Shown here in pieces: positions 16,635 through 27,358 of a DNA stretch of 33,732 nucleotides (position 1 is the first letter of the stretch; each line of letters opens with the position of its first letter). The DNA lies in NCBI GenBank assembly GCA_035454605.1, contig DATIGQ010000132.1, forward strand, positions 1-33,732, written 5' to 3'. Below the pieces are notes generated by a model, which did no database searches, was not told the origin of the DNA, and was given only the letters and a program-made list of their open reading frames with translations. The translations under genes were made by a program, and so were the position numbers. The DNA comes from Terriglobales bacterium. Lineage in GTDB: Bacteria; Acidobacteriota; Terriglobia; Terriglobales; Acidobacteriaceae.

Positions 16635-17324
16635 TCAGGCGCGCAGGGCAGCCAGGACTGCGGCAGGGTCCGGGCGGCGCCGGAAGTCGCAGTCGGCGGC
16701 GGCGTAGAGCACCGTGCCGTCGCGGTCCAGAACGTAGGCGGCCGGCAGGGGTAGCTCCCAACTGGAGTCCCCATTGCTATGTACCAGGTTGATGAACGCG
16801 CGCTGAAAGACCGCCTTGAGGTCCTCCGGCAACCGGTACACCAGGCCGAACTGGCGGGCCACGGCGTTGCCGGCGTCAGAGAGCAGGGGAAAGCGCAATT
16901 GGTGTTGGTCCGCCAGGAAGAAGGTCTGTCGGACGGTCTGTGGAGACGCGGCCACCAGGGTTGCGCCGGCTGCTTCAATCTCCTGCAAGAGCTCGTTGTA
17001 CGCCTCAAGCTCGGCGATGCAGTACGGGCACCAGCGGCCGCGGAAGAACTTCACCACCAGGCGGCCACGAGCCAGCAGGTCTTCCGAGCGAACCATCTTG
17101 CCGTCCTTGTCCGGAAGCTCGAAAGCGGGCGCCTTCGAGCCGGCGGCCAGGATGCGTTCGGCAATACCGGAGCGCCGCAGTTCCTCGGCCGCCCGGTCAT
17201 GCACGGCCACGGTGGCGGCAGGGATCATGGAGTGAACGCGATCTCTCAGGGCCTCCAGCGTTTCCTGCAGGCTCCCGCCCTTACCGATGGCTTCGTACTC
17301 CGGGTTGGCCCCGCGCCAGCGCAT
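16635..17324 (-). CDS. Peroxiredoxin-like (AhpC/TSA, thioredoxin-fold) protein
   Basis: A 229-residue protein with a thioredoxin-fold domain from residue ~60. It contains GSKAPAFELPDKDGK and a CxxC active site FFRGRWCPYC (C99, C102), where classical peroxiredoxins have TxxC. Residues ~18-60 form the helical N-terminus (SLQETLEAL...AVHDRAAEELRRSGIAERIL) typical of this peroxiredoxin-like group. Probably a peroxide- or thiol-reducing cytosolic enzyme; the substrate is unknown. The start is uncertain: the first 17 residues are not family-like and no ribosome-binding site is clear. A micro-repeat hairpin lies just upstream. Confidence 0.8.
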   Translation of the reverse strand: MRWRGANPEYEAIGKGGSLQETLEALRDRVHSMIPAATVAVHDRAAEELRRSGIAERILAAGSKAPAFELPDKDGKMVRSEDLLARGRLVVKFFRGRWCPYCIAELEAYNELLQEIEAAGATLVAASPQTVRQTFFLADQHQLRFPLLSDAGNAVARQFGLVYRLPEDLKAVFQRAFINLVHSNGDSSWELPLPAAYVLDRDGTVLYAAADCDFRRRPDPAAVLAALRA

Positions 17325-17338
17325 GAATGCCGTTTCAA

Positions 17339-17417
17339 CTCTTCGGGTTTCTCGTTTCTCGAAGAGTGAGACACAAGGGGAAGCCCGGCGTCGTCAACGA
17401 GAAACTAGAAACTGCCT
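17339..17417. repeat. Inverted and direct micro-repeats (GAGAAAC type) between ffh and the peroxiredoxin-like gene
   Basis: CTCTTCG (17339-17345) and CGAAGAG (17360-17366) form a 7-bp stem around GGTTTCTCGTTTCT. A further ACGAGAAACTAGAAACTG occurs at 17398-17415 in the opposite sense. The AAACGAGAAAC/AAACTAGAAAC theme looks like a dispersed intergenic repeat. It could fold in RNA between ffh and the next gene, but there is no T-run. Confidence 0.5.
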
Positions 17418-17418
17418 T

Positions 17419-18783
17419 TCATGTTCCCGGCAGCTTCACGCCCGCCAGGCGCTTTTGCAGGAAGCCGGACTTGCCCATGCTCTTGAACATCTTGCGCATC
17501 TGGGCGTACTGACGCAGGAGCTGATTCACTTCCTGCACGCTGGTTCCGGAGCCGCGCGCGATGCGCCGCCGCCGGCTGCCGTTGATGACTTCGTGGTGCG
17601 CGCGTTCGTAACCCGTCATGGAGTTGATGATGGCTTCGACACGCACGAGCTGCCGTTCTTCCACTTCCCCGGCCCCCTTCAAGGCGGCGAACGGCCCCAC
17701 CTTGGGCATGAGGTTCATCAGGCTCTCGAGCGAACCCATCTTCTTCACCTGGCGGAGTTGCTCGCGAAAGTCCTCGAGCGTGAAACCGTCGCCGGAGAGC
17801 GCTTTGACGGCCAGGTCCTGGGCCTTCTTCTTGTCCAGCTTTTCTTCCGCTTTCTCGATGAGCGAGAGGATGTCGCCCATGCCCAGGATGCGTGACACCA
17901 TGCGGTCGGGATGGAAGGCTTCGAGGGCGTCGTACTTCTCGCCCACGCCCACGAACTTGATGGGCGCGCCGGTGACACTGCGGATGGAGATGGCCGCGCC
18001 GCCGCGGGCGTCGCCATCCATTTTGGTCAGCACCACGCCGGTCAGCGTGAGTTTCTTGTGGAACTCGTCGGCGGAGCGGACAGCGTCCTGGCCGGTCATG
18101 GCGTCGGCGACGAACAGGATCTCCGGCGGATTGAGCAGCCGCTTGAGCGACTGCATCTCTTCCATCAACTGATCGTCGATGTGCAGGCGCCCGGCCGTGT
18201 CCACGATGAGCACGTCGCACCCGGAGAGCATGGCTTCGCGGCGGGCCTCGCGTGCCAGCCGTTCGACGGTTACCGTGTTCTCTTCGCCGGGAGCGACCTT
18301 GCCTTCGTACAGGTTGGCGCCCACCGCCTGGGCCACGATTCTCAACTGCTCGCGCGCCGCCGGACGATAGACGTCCACGCTGACCAGCAGCGGCCGATGC
18401 CCGCTCTTCTTCAGCCAGGCGGCCAGCTTGGCCGAGGTCGTGGTCTTGCCGGAGCCTTGCAGGCCGGCCATCAGGATGACCGTGGGCGGCTGTGAGGCCA
18501 GCTTCAGCCGCGCCGTCTCACGGCCCAGCAGATCGACCATTTCGTCGCGCACCACCTTGACGACCTGGTCTGCGGGGGAAAGCGCGGTCAGCACCTCCTG
18601 CCCCATGGCCTTAGCTCGCACCTGCTCGAGGAACTGGCCTACCACCTTGACGTTGACGTCGGCCGCCAGCAGCGCCAAACGCAGCTCGCGCAGCGCTTCC
18701 CCGACGTTCTCTTCGGTCAGGGTGCCTTGTCCGCGCAGGTTCTTGAACGTGCGCTGGAGTTTGTCTGTGAGGTTCTCGAACAT
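17419..18783 (-). CDS. ffh: Signal recognition particle protein Ffh (SRP54)
   Basis: A GTPase that binds signal peptides with 4.5S RNA and targets ribosomes to FtsY and the translocon. The 454 residues comprise the N domain (1-~85), the G domain with P-loop GLQGSGKT (107-114), DTAGR (G3), TKMDGDARGG (G4), and the M domain ending in GSRRRRIARGSGTSVQEVNQLLRQYAQMRKMF, the RNA-binding helix-turn-helix. The C-terminus is short, without a long methionine-rich tail. No Shine-Dalgarno precedes the ATG. Confidence 0.97.
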   Translation of the reverse strand: MFENLTDKLQRTFKNLRGQGTLTEENVGEALRELRLALLAADVNVKVVGQFLEQVRAKAMGQEVLTALSPADQVVKVVRDEMVDLLGRETARLKLASQPPTVILMAGLQGSGKTTTSAKLAAWLKKSGHRPLLVSVDVYRPAAREQLRIVAQAVGANLYEGKVAPGEENTVTVERLAREARREAMLSGCDVLIVDTAGRLHIDDQLMEEMQSLKRLLNPPEILFVADAMTGQDAVRSADEFHKKLTLTGVVLTKMDGDARGGAAISIRSVTGAPIKFVGVGEKYDALEAFHPDRMVSRILGMGDILSLIEKAEEKLDKKKAQDLAVKALSGDGFTLEDFREQLRQVKKMGSLESLMNLMPKVGPFAALKGAGEVEERQLVRVEAIINSMTGYERAHHEVINGSRRRRIARGSGTSVQEVNQLLRQYAQMRKMFKSMGKSGFLQKRLAGVKLPGT

Positions 18784-18809
18784 ACGGAGGAATGCGGCGT
18801 GAGAGCCTT

Positions 18810-18815
18810 ATTGTA
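18810..18815 (-). promoter_or_regulatory. -10-like box upstream of ffh
   Basis: TACAAT preceded by GC on the minus strand, 26 bases before the ffh ATG. No clear -35. The same GC-TACAAT string precedes coaBC and the deacetylase-like gene. Confidence 0.35.
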
Positions 18816-18865
18816 GCAGGCGGAATCGGCAGGCCGCGGGTGCCGCTGGGGGCCGGAGAGAGGAG

Positions 18866-19042
18866 CTACTTCTTCCCGCGCAGCCGCAGGATCAGGAACA
18901 CGTTGATGCCGCGGGGGCCGCTGTTGGGCACGACGAACGCCAGCTCGTAGCCGTCTTCCCAGGCTTCCGCCAGCGCCTGCTCGAGGTGGACTTCGTCCCC
19001 GCGGGGGGAGATGACCCTGTACTGCGGCTTCTTGCCTGGCAT
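18866..19042 (-). CDS. Small conserved-looking protein of unknown function (58 aa)
   Basis: I do not recognise this gene with certainty. It begins MPGKKPQYRVISPRGDEVHL, continues with a helix LEQALAEAWEDGYELAFVV and ends in a strand GINVFLILRLRGKK. The helix-then-strand pattern with 'GYEL' and a terminal 'ILR' resembles the short DUF4177-type domain (helix, GWEL, strand, L-K/R), but this is only a resemblance. AGGAGG lies a few bases before the ATG, a strong ribosome-binding site that supports real expression. It lies between ffh and the histone-deacetylase-like gene, all on the same strand; it starts 60 bases after the latter's stop. Confidence 0.7.
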   Translation of the reverse strand: MPGKKPQYRVISPRGDEVHLEQALAEAWEDGYELAFVVPNSGPRGINVFLILRLRGKK

Positions 19043-19102
19043 CCGATTCCTCCTCTGGTTCCTGGTGCGCGGCCGGGAGCCGTGCCGCGCGGGCACATAA
19101 CT

Positions 19103-20101
19103 CTACCCGGCTTTGGCCGCGGAGGCAAAGACTTCGCGCGCCGCGACCACCGTGTTGCAGTGGATGGCCACCGTATCCTGCACGTGGCGGGCGTATCCAC
19201 CGGCGAACGTGACCATCACCGGGATGCCGCGCGCCGCGGCCACGCGGAACACCAGCTCGTCCCGCTGCTTCAGGCCCTCGATGGTAAGCGCCAGCCCGCC
19301 GAGCTGGTCTTCGCGGTAGGGATCGGCCCCGGCGATGTAGCACAACAATTCGGGTGTGAACTGCCGCAGTCCGGAACTGAGCGCCTGGTCGAGCCATGCC
19401 AGGTACTGCTCGTCGGTAGTGCCGTCCGGCAGGTGCACATCAATCGAAGACGCCGGCTTCCAGGCCGGGTAGTTGTTCTCCTGATGCAGGGAGATGGTGA
19501 ACACGTCAGCCTCGGCGTGGTGCGCCGCCGTGCCGCGCCCGAGCATGGCCGGGCCGGTAGAGGGCAAGGGCGCCGGGGGAAGCGCCGCCGAGCCGAAGAT
19601 GGCTGCGGTGCCGTTGCCGTGGTGGACGTCGCAATCCACGGTCATGGCGCGCCCGATGGCGCCATCCTTCTGCATCCGGCGGATGGCTACGGCGACGTCG
19701 TGAATCATGCAAAAGCCTTCGCCGTGCCCGGGGAAAGCATGGTGAAAGCCGCCGCCGATATTGAACGCCACGCCCTCGCGCAGCGCCAGCCGCGCGGCCA
19801 GGATCGATCCGCCCGCGGCCAGCCAGAACGCGCCCGCCAGCTCGCGCGAGTAGGGGACCTCCATCACCATTTCCTCGCGCGGCGAGAGTGTGCCGGTCTT
19901 GAGCTTGCGCACGTATTCCGGCGTGTGCACCAGCAGGATGTCCTCATCGGAAGCGGGCTCCGGCGCGACGAAGTCCTCAGGCTGGGCTGCGCCGGTCTCC
20001 AGCAGGCGCCGGTGGATCAGCCGGTACTTCTCGGCCGGGAATACGTGCGCCCCAATGGGCAGGTAATAGGCGTCGCTGTAGACCAGCTTGAAAGGCAGCA
20101 T
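19103..20101 (-). CDS. Histone deacetylase-family (AcuC/acetylpolyamine deacetylase-like) amidohydrolase
   Basis: A 332-residue arginase/deacetylase-fold enzyme with the complete active site: His pair H120-H121 in GGGFHHAFPGHGEGF, zinc ligands D158 and H160 in DCDVHHGNG, D260 in AGADPYRED, and Tyr303 in FAGGY. Bacterial members remove acetyl groups from acetyl-lysine (AcuC acts on acetyl-CoA synthetase), polyamines or other small amides. The substrate here is unknown and no acetyltransferase or acs gene is adjacent. A thiolase lies 10 kb away. It has no close ribosome-binding site; a TACAAT box lies at 20223-20228 upstream. Confidence 0.9.
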   Translation of the reverse strand: MLPFKLVYSDAYYLPIGAHVFPAEKYRLIHRRLLETGAAQPEDFVAPEPASDEDILLVHTPEYVRKLKTGTLSPREEMVMEVPYSRELAGAFWLAAGGSILAARLALREGVAFNIGGGFHHAFPGHGEGFCMIHDVAVAIRRMQKDGAIGRAMTVDCDVHHGNGTAAIFGSAALPPAPLPSTGPAMLGRGTAAHHAEADVFTISLHQENNYPAWKPASSIDVHLPDGTTDEQYLAWLDQALSSGLRQFTPELLCYIAGADPYREDQLGGLALTIEGLKQRDELVFRVAAARGIPVMVTFAGGYARHVQDTVAIHCNTVVAAREVFASAAKAG

Positions 20102-20135
20102 GTTGAGCCGTCTTGCGGGCGTCCGAGCGCGCGGA

Positions 20136-20160
20136 GCCTGCCCTGAGCGAAGTCGAAGGG
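20136..20160. repeat. Dispersed repeat CCCTGAGCGAAGTCGAAGGG
   Basis: A 20-base imperfectly palindromic sequence lying in the 20102-20334 gap, preceded by CCTG. This sequence is familiar as a widespread intergenic repeat in several GC-rich phyla. It is non-coding and near the 5' end of the deacetylase-like gene. Confidence 0.6.
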
Positions 20161-20171
20161 CGAAATCCTGA

Positions 20172-20187
20172 GTCCGCCGCGGCGGAC
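20172..20187. repeat. Perfect 16-bp palindrome GTCCGCCGCGGCGGAC, copy 1
   Basis: Self-complementary over all 16 bases. An identical copy lies at 20919-20934, so the two copies flank the Spy-like gene. It could be a dispersed repeat core or a binding site. The rest of the 20102-20334 gap also holds a 6-bp hairpin GGGTTG-ATGG-CAACCC (20231-20246) and a GCCGCC/GGCGGC hairpin (20295-20313) just before the Spy-like start. Confidence 0.7.
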
Positions 20188-20334
20188 AAACGAACTTGCG
20201 TTACCTCAGCCCGCGCCTCCAGATTGTAGCGGGTTGATGGCAACCCGTGGCGCGCAACTTCCGGCCGCAGTCTGGGTTGAAGAGCATGAGGGTCGCCGCC
20301 TTCGAGCGGCGGCCCACCAAGGAGACAGGTAGCA

Positions 20335-20847
20335 ATGAAAAGCAGGTGGATGAAACTGGCGGCCATAGCGATGGTAGTAGCGCTGGCGGGCGGAACGTTC
20401 GTCTATGCCAAGGGCCAACATGGCCGGCGCGGCCCGGGAGGCGGCGGCTTTCTAAGCGAGCGCATGTTCGCCCACATGGAAGCGCGGCTGAACCTCACAC
20501 CCGAGCAATCGCAGCAAGTGCGCGGCATCTTCGAGGCCCAGCGGGCCAAGATGAAAGGACAGTTCGCGAGCGGGCGCGGCGACCGCGAAGCACTGATGAA
20601 GGCGGTTTTCTCCGACAATCCCAACCAGGCGGAGATCCAGAAGCAGCTCACAGCGCTCGAACAGAAGCACGCGCAGATGCTGCAACAGATGGTGGACACC
20701 GGCTTGCAGGTGAACAAGGTGTTGACCCCGGAGCAGCGCGCCGAGTTCCTGAAGGCGATGGACGAGCGTCGTCAGGCTGGCGAGCGCTTCCGCGAGCGCA
20801 TGAAACAGCGCAAGGCGGAACGCCAGGGGCAGACGCCGCAGCAGTAA
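20335..20847 (+). CDS. Spy/CpxP-like periplasmic protein (LTxxQ motif)
   Basis: A 170-residue protein with a signal peptide (MKSRWMKLAAIAMVVALAGG, cleavage near TFVYA-KG), a glycine-rich linker, and two LTxxQ-type motifs: LTPEQSQQVRGIF (~56) and LTPEQRAEFLKAM (~129), separated by long charged helices. Spy and CpxP proteins are helical periplasmic chaperones or stress sensors. The C-terminus is highly basic and Gln-rich. CAAGGAGACAGG gives a good ribosome-binding site. No two-component system is adjacent, so the controlling signal is unknown. Confidence 0.82.
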   Translation: MKSRWMKLAAIAMVVALAGGTFVYAKGQHGRRGPGGGGFLSERMFAHMEARLNLTPEQSQQVRGIFEAQRAKMKGQFASGRGDREALMKAVFSDNPNQAEIQKQLTALEQKHAQMLQQMVDTGLQVNKVLTPEQRAEFLKAMDERRQAGERFRERMKQRKAERQGQTPQQ

Positions 20848-20853
20848 GTTTGG

Positions 20854-20904
20854 CGAGGAATCCCTATTCCAGCCCAGCCGCATGGCGACGATAGGGATTC
20901 CTCG
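20854..20904. repeat. 14-bp perfect inverted repeat downstream of the Spy-like gene
   Basis: CGAGGAATCCCTAT (20854-20867) and ATAGGGATTCCTCG (20891-20904) are exact reverse complements with a 23-base loop. They start seven bases after the Spy-like stop. The stem is long enough to act as a 3' end hairpin, but there is no T-run. The GAGGAATCCCT string and the nearby GGAATGAC string (20951-20958) are typical of dispersed intergenic repeats. Confidence 0.65.
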
Positions 20905-20918
20905 ATTCGCGCTTCTTC

Positions 20919-20934
20919 GTCCGCCGCGGCGGAC
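20919..20934. repeat. Perfect 16-bp palindrome GTCCGCCGCGGCGGAC, copy 2
   Basis: Identical to 20172-20187. Lies between the Spy-like gene and hspR, directly after the 14-bp inverted repeat. Confidence 0.7.
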
Positions 20935-20966
20935 TCGGTCGCGCTTCCTCGGAATGACAATCGAAG

Positions 20967-21371
20967 CTAACGACCCTTCTTCTTTTCCCTGCCCGCTGGA
21001 GGTGCTGGCGCCACCACCTTCCGAATGGGCACGATGGCTCCGCGGCCGGGGTCGGCCATGGGGTGGCTGAGCATCTCTTTTTTCACAAAGTTCACGAACT
21101 CCTGCATCTGGCGCTGCATCTCTTCCATGCGCTCGCGCATTTCCAGGATGATGGCCATGCCGGCGATGTTCACCCCCAACTCGCGTGCCAGCGAAAGGAT
21201 GAACTCCAGCCGCTCCAGGTCCTGGTCGGTGTAAAGCCGGGTGTTGCCTTCGGAGCGCGATGGCCGCAGCAACCCCTCGCGCTCGTAGAGGCGCAGCGTC
21301 TGCGGGTGGATGCCGTACATCTCGGCCACCGCCGAGATCATGTATGCGCCTTGTTTCTTTCGCTTCGGCAT
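20967..21371 (-). CDS. hspR: MerR-family heat-shock repressor HspR
   Basis: A 134-residue MerR-type regulator. The winged-helix region reads YMISAVAEMYGIHPQTLRLYEREGLLRPSRSEGNTRLYTDQDLERL, the HspR signature (HPQTLRxYExxGL). It is followed by a dimerisation helix (LELGVNIAGMAIILEMRERMEEMQRQM-like) and a basic, proline-rich tail ending GREKKKGR. HspR uses DnaK as co-repressor and binds HAIR operators. ATG 21371 lies four bases after the dnaJ stop, so it is the last gene of dnaK-dnaJ-hspR and would autoregulate the operon. A HAIR-like site overlaps the dnaK promoter (24715-24735). Confidence 0.9.
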   Translation of the reverse strand: MPKRKKQGAYMISAVAEMYGIHPQTLRLYEREGLLRPSRSEGNTRLYTDQDLERLEFILSLARELGVNIAGMAIILEMRERMEEMQRQMQEFVNFVKKEMLSHPMADPGRGAIVPIRKVVAPAPPAGREKKKGR

Positions 21372-21375
21372 CGGG

Positions 21376-22569
21376 TTACACCTTGCTCCACAACTCCGCC
21401 CTCGGGTCGTCCGGGTTGAGCTTCTGCAATTCGCGCAGGATCTCTTTCGAGCGCTCGTCGCGCGGCAGGGGCACGACGATCTGCACTTCGACGATCTCGT
21501 CGCCGCGCGCGCCTTCACGCGTGGCCGAGGGCACGCCCTTTTCGCGCAGCCGCAGGCGCTGTCCCGAGCGCGTGCCGGGCGGGATCTTGAGCAGCGTGCG
21601 GCCGTCGATGGTGGGCACCTCGATCTTCGCTCCCAACGCCGCTTCCATGGCGGTGACCGGAACGGTGATGCGGATGTCGTCGCCCTCGCGGCGAAAAACG
21701 GGGTGCTCGCCCGTGCGCACGATGATGTAAAGGTCTCCCGGTGGGCCGCCGCGCAGCCCGGCGTTGCCCTTGCCGGCCAGGCGGATGCGCTGCCCCTCGC
21801 GGGTCCCGGGCTTGATGCGCACTTCCAGCGGCTCGGTGCGATGCAGCACGCCTTCGCCGCCGCAGGCCGGGCACAGGTTGCGGGTCTTGCCGGAGCCGCC
21901 GCACCGCGGGCACGCCAGCTTGAACTTCATGCGCCCGCTGGTCTGCGTAACCTGGCCGGAGCCGTTGCATTCCGGGCAGGTCTGGGCGCCGGCGTCGGTC
22001 GCGCCGCTTCCCTTGCATCGGGCGCAGCCCTCCGTGCGGGCGATGTTCAGCCGCATCACCGCGCCGCGGATGGCCTGCCAGAAGCCCACGTTGACCTGGT
22101 ATTCCAGGTCGGTCCCGGGCTCCGGTCCGGCTTCTTCCGCGCCGAAGCCGCGCCCGCCGAAGATACCGGAGAAGATGTCGCGGAAGCTGGTGCCGCCGCC
22201 CTTCTTGCCGGGTTCGGTGAGATCGGAGAAGTCGAAGCCGCCAAAATCGAAGTGGACGCCGCCCGGCCCCGCCTGGCCGCCGCCAAACCCCGGCCCGTGG
22301 CCGCCGCGAGCTGCGGCCTCGGCCGCCGCTGCGTCGATGTTGTCCGAGTAGAAGCCCAGCCGGTCGTAGACCTTGCGCTTCTTGGGATCGCTCAGGACGT
22401 CATTGGCTTCCGAGATCTGCTTGAACTTCTCTTCCGCAGCTTTGTTGCCGGGATTGAGGTCGGGATGGTACTTGCGGGCGAGTTTGCGGAAGGCTTTTCG
22501 GATGTCCTCGGCCGAAGCGCTCTTTTTCACGCCGAGGATTCCGTAATAGTCCTTGGTTGCAGTGGCCAT
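21376..22569 (-). CDS. dnaJ: Chaperone DnaJ (Hsp40)
   Basis: A 397-residue type I J-protein. The J domain (residues ~6-75) includes HPDLNPG, with the HPD motif that stimulates DnaK ATPase. A Gly/Phe-rich linker follows (~85-150). The zinc-finger region has four CxxCxGxG repeats ([32 protein letters not shown]). The C-terminal substrate-binding domains are ~250-385. The linker is longer and more glycine-rich than in E. coli. grpE, normally between dnaK and dnaJ in HspR operons, is absent here. Confidence 0.95.
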   Translation of the reverse strand: MATATKDYYGILGVKKSASAEDIRKAFRKLARKYHPDLNPGNKAAEEKFKQISEANDVLSDPKKRKVYDRLGFYSDNIDAAAAEAAARGGHGPGFGGGQAGPGGVHFDFGGFDFSDLTEPGKKGGGTSFRDIFSGIFGGRGFGAEEAGPEPGTDLEYQVNVGFWQAIRGAVMRLNIARTEGCARCKGSGATDAGAQTCPECNGSGQVTQTSGRMKFKLACPRCGGSGKTRNLCPACGGEGVLHRTEPLEVRIKPGTREGQRIRLAGKGNAGLRGGPPGDLYIIVRTGEHPVFRREGDDIRITVPVTAMEAALGAKIEVPTIDGRTLLKIPPGTRSGQRLRLREKGVPSATREGARGDEIVEVQIVVPLPRDERSKEILRELQKLNPDDPRAELWSKV

Positions 22570-22595
22570 GCTTTCGCCGCTTCTCGCACAAAATC

Positions 22596-22690
22596 AGCCA
22601 CGGACCAACACGAATTGCACGAATCACTCAGCGCGGCGTCGGTGTTCGACTGCCCTGCTATCCGTGTTCATCCGTGTGAATCCGTGGCTG
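22596..22690. repeat. Imperfect inverted copies of a dispersed intergenic repeat between dnaJ and dnaK
   Basis: The right arm (22660-22690) starts ATCCGTGTTCATCCGTG and ends AATCCGTGGCTG. The left arm (22596-22624) reads AGCCACGGACCAACACGAAT and is an imperfect reverse complement. The right arm is almost identical to 27322-27350 before glmS. The arms could fold into a long hairpin in the dnaK-dnaJ mRNA, ending four bases beyond the dnaK stop. Confidence 0.65.
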
Positions 22691-22693
22691 CGT

Positions 22694-24631
<1,938 letters not shown>

Positions 24632-24705
24632 GTTCTCAAGCCTCCGTGCAGTTCAGCAGGGCCACTGGCTCACCGGGCCTGCGTCGGCACAAACGATTCT
24701 TATTC

Positions 24706-24734
24706 ATAATAAGATGTGAGTGAGATATTGTCAA
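24706..24734 (-). promoter_or_regulatory. Consensus sigma-70 promoter of the dnaK operon
   Basis: On the minus strand TTGACA (24734-24729), a 17-base spacer and TATTAT (24711-24706), with a ~70-base leader to the dnaK ATG. The region stands out as AT-rich in a GC-rich window. Confidence 0.85.
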
Positions 24735-24735
24735 G
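24715..24735 (-). promoter_or_regulatory. HAIR-like HspR operator overlapping the dnaK promoter
   Basis: The known HAIR consensus is CTTGAGT-N7-ACTCAAG. Here the minus strand reads CTTGACA-N7-ACTCACA: the spacing is exact and 10 of 14 bases match. It covers the -35 box and spacer, where a repressor would block RNA polymerase. hspR is in the same operon, which supports the assignment. Confidence 0.65.
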
Positions 24736-24762
24736 TTCTTGTAAGTCATTGTTAAATATACA

Positions 24763-24771
24763 TGTTATAAT
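24763..24771 (+). promoter_or_regulatory. Extended -10 promoter for the small membrane protein
   Basis: TGTTATAAT on the plus strand is a TGn extended -10 with a perfect TATAAT hexamer. The -35 is poor. It drives away from dnaK, about 110 bases before the start of the membrane protein gene. Confidence 0.5.
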
Positions 24772-24880
24772 CTATCTGTGTCGGTGATAGTCCGAGCCAT
24801 TGAGAACACCTGAATCCCCTGGCAGGCCGGGTGATTCCGCGCTACACTTTGCGACCGTTCTTTCCGGAGGAGGCGACCCG

Positions 24881-25309
24881 ATGGAGACGGCGAAGGAAGG
24901 GCGCATCTGGCAGGCGGCGGGCGCGGCCGCGGTCGTGGGAGGTGCCGCGTTCCTGGTGCGCGTGGTTCTGTTGTACGGCATGGCCTACGCCGATGCCTCG
25001 GCACTCTCGCTCGGCTTGGCGGCTTCGTTCATGATGCTGGCCGGGGTGGCGGCATTCGTCGGCGGTCGCGCTCTTTCCGCCATGGCAAGCGGCATCGGCT
25101 CGCGCGAGCTTTCCTTGTGGGGCGTTCTGGCCGTGGCCGGGCTCATCGGCGGTACAGCGACGGTGCTTTTTGCCTATCGGCAATCGATACGGGGGAGCAT
25201 TCCTACGTTCGACGACCTGGCGGTCGCTCTTGCCGGCTCCTTCATTGTGATGGTGGGCATGATGGCGCTGCTGGGTCAGCGCATCATGAAACACGCCACG
25301 CGAAAGTAG
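24881..25309 (+). CDS. Small four-helix membrane protein of unknown function
   Basis: A 142-residue protein with four predicted hydrophobic helices at roughly residues 12-36, 39-65, 79-99 and 112-134, short polar loops and a basic C-terminus (KHATRK). I do not recognise a family. The ATG is preceded by GGAGGAGG, a very strong ribosome-binding site. The gene is divergent from dnaK and its extended -10 lies 28 bases from the HAIR-like site, so heat-shock co-regulation is possible but unproven. The small loops suggest neither a transporter motif nor an enzyme site. Confidence 0.72.
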   Translation: METAKEGRIWQAAGAAAVVGGAAFLVRVVLLYGMAYADASALSLGLAASFMMLAGVAAFVGGRALSAMASGIGSRELSLWGVLAVAGLIGGTATVLFAYRQSIRGSIPTFDDLAVALAGSFIVMVGMMALLGQRIMKHATRK

Positions 25310-25340
25310 ACGGAATTGCCCGCTGCTTGTTGCAGCGGTC

Positions 25341-27212
<1,872 letters not shown>

Positions 27213-27217
27213 AAGTC

Positions 27218-27243
27218 AGTTCCCAGTTGCCGGTTGCCAGTTC
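27218..27243. repeat. Short intergenic repeat (CAGTTCCCAGTTGCC type)
   Basis: CAGTTCCCAGTTGCCGG followed by TTGCCAGTTC, immediately upstream of glmS. It is the complement of the AACTGGGAAC theme seen at 341-385. Confidence 0.45.
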
Positions 27244-27321
27244 ATCGCTGGAAGACGCCAGCGTCGCGGGGAAGTTCGAAGGCCTTTTAGATGCTGTCGC
27301 CACCCAAGCGACCCATCTTTA

Positions 27322-27350
27322 ATCCGTGTTCATCCGCGTGAATCCGCGGC
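27322..27350. repeat. Dispersed intergenic repeat, second copy (near glmS/purS)
   Basis: ATCCGTGTTCATCCGCGTG followed by AATCCGCGG. This matches the arm at 22660-22690 with three substitutions. Confidence 0.65.
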
Positions 27351-27358
27351 GAAAGTCT

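Noticed and set aside
24632-24800. CIRCE element for HrcA
   Set aside because: No TTAGCACTC-N9-GAGTGCTAA was seen; the HAIR-like motif and hspR explain the regulation better.
27213-27358. glmS ribozyme/riboswitch upstream of glmS
   Set aside because: The gap contains only short repeats; none of the conserved ribozyme core was recognised.
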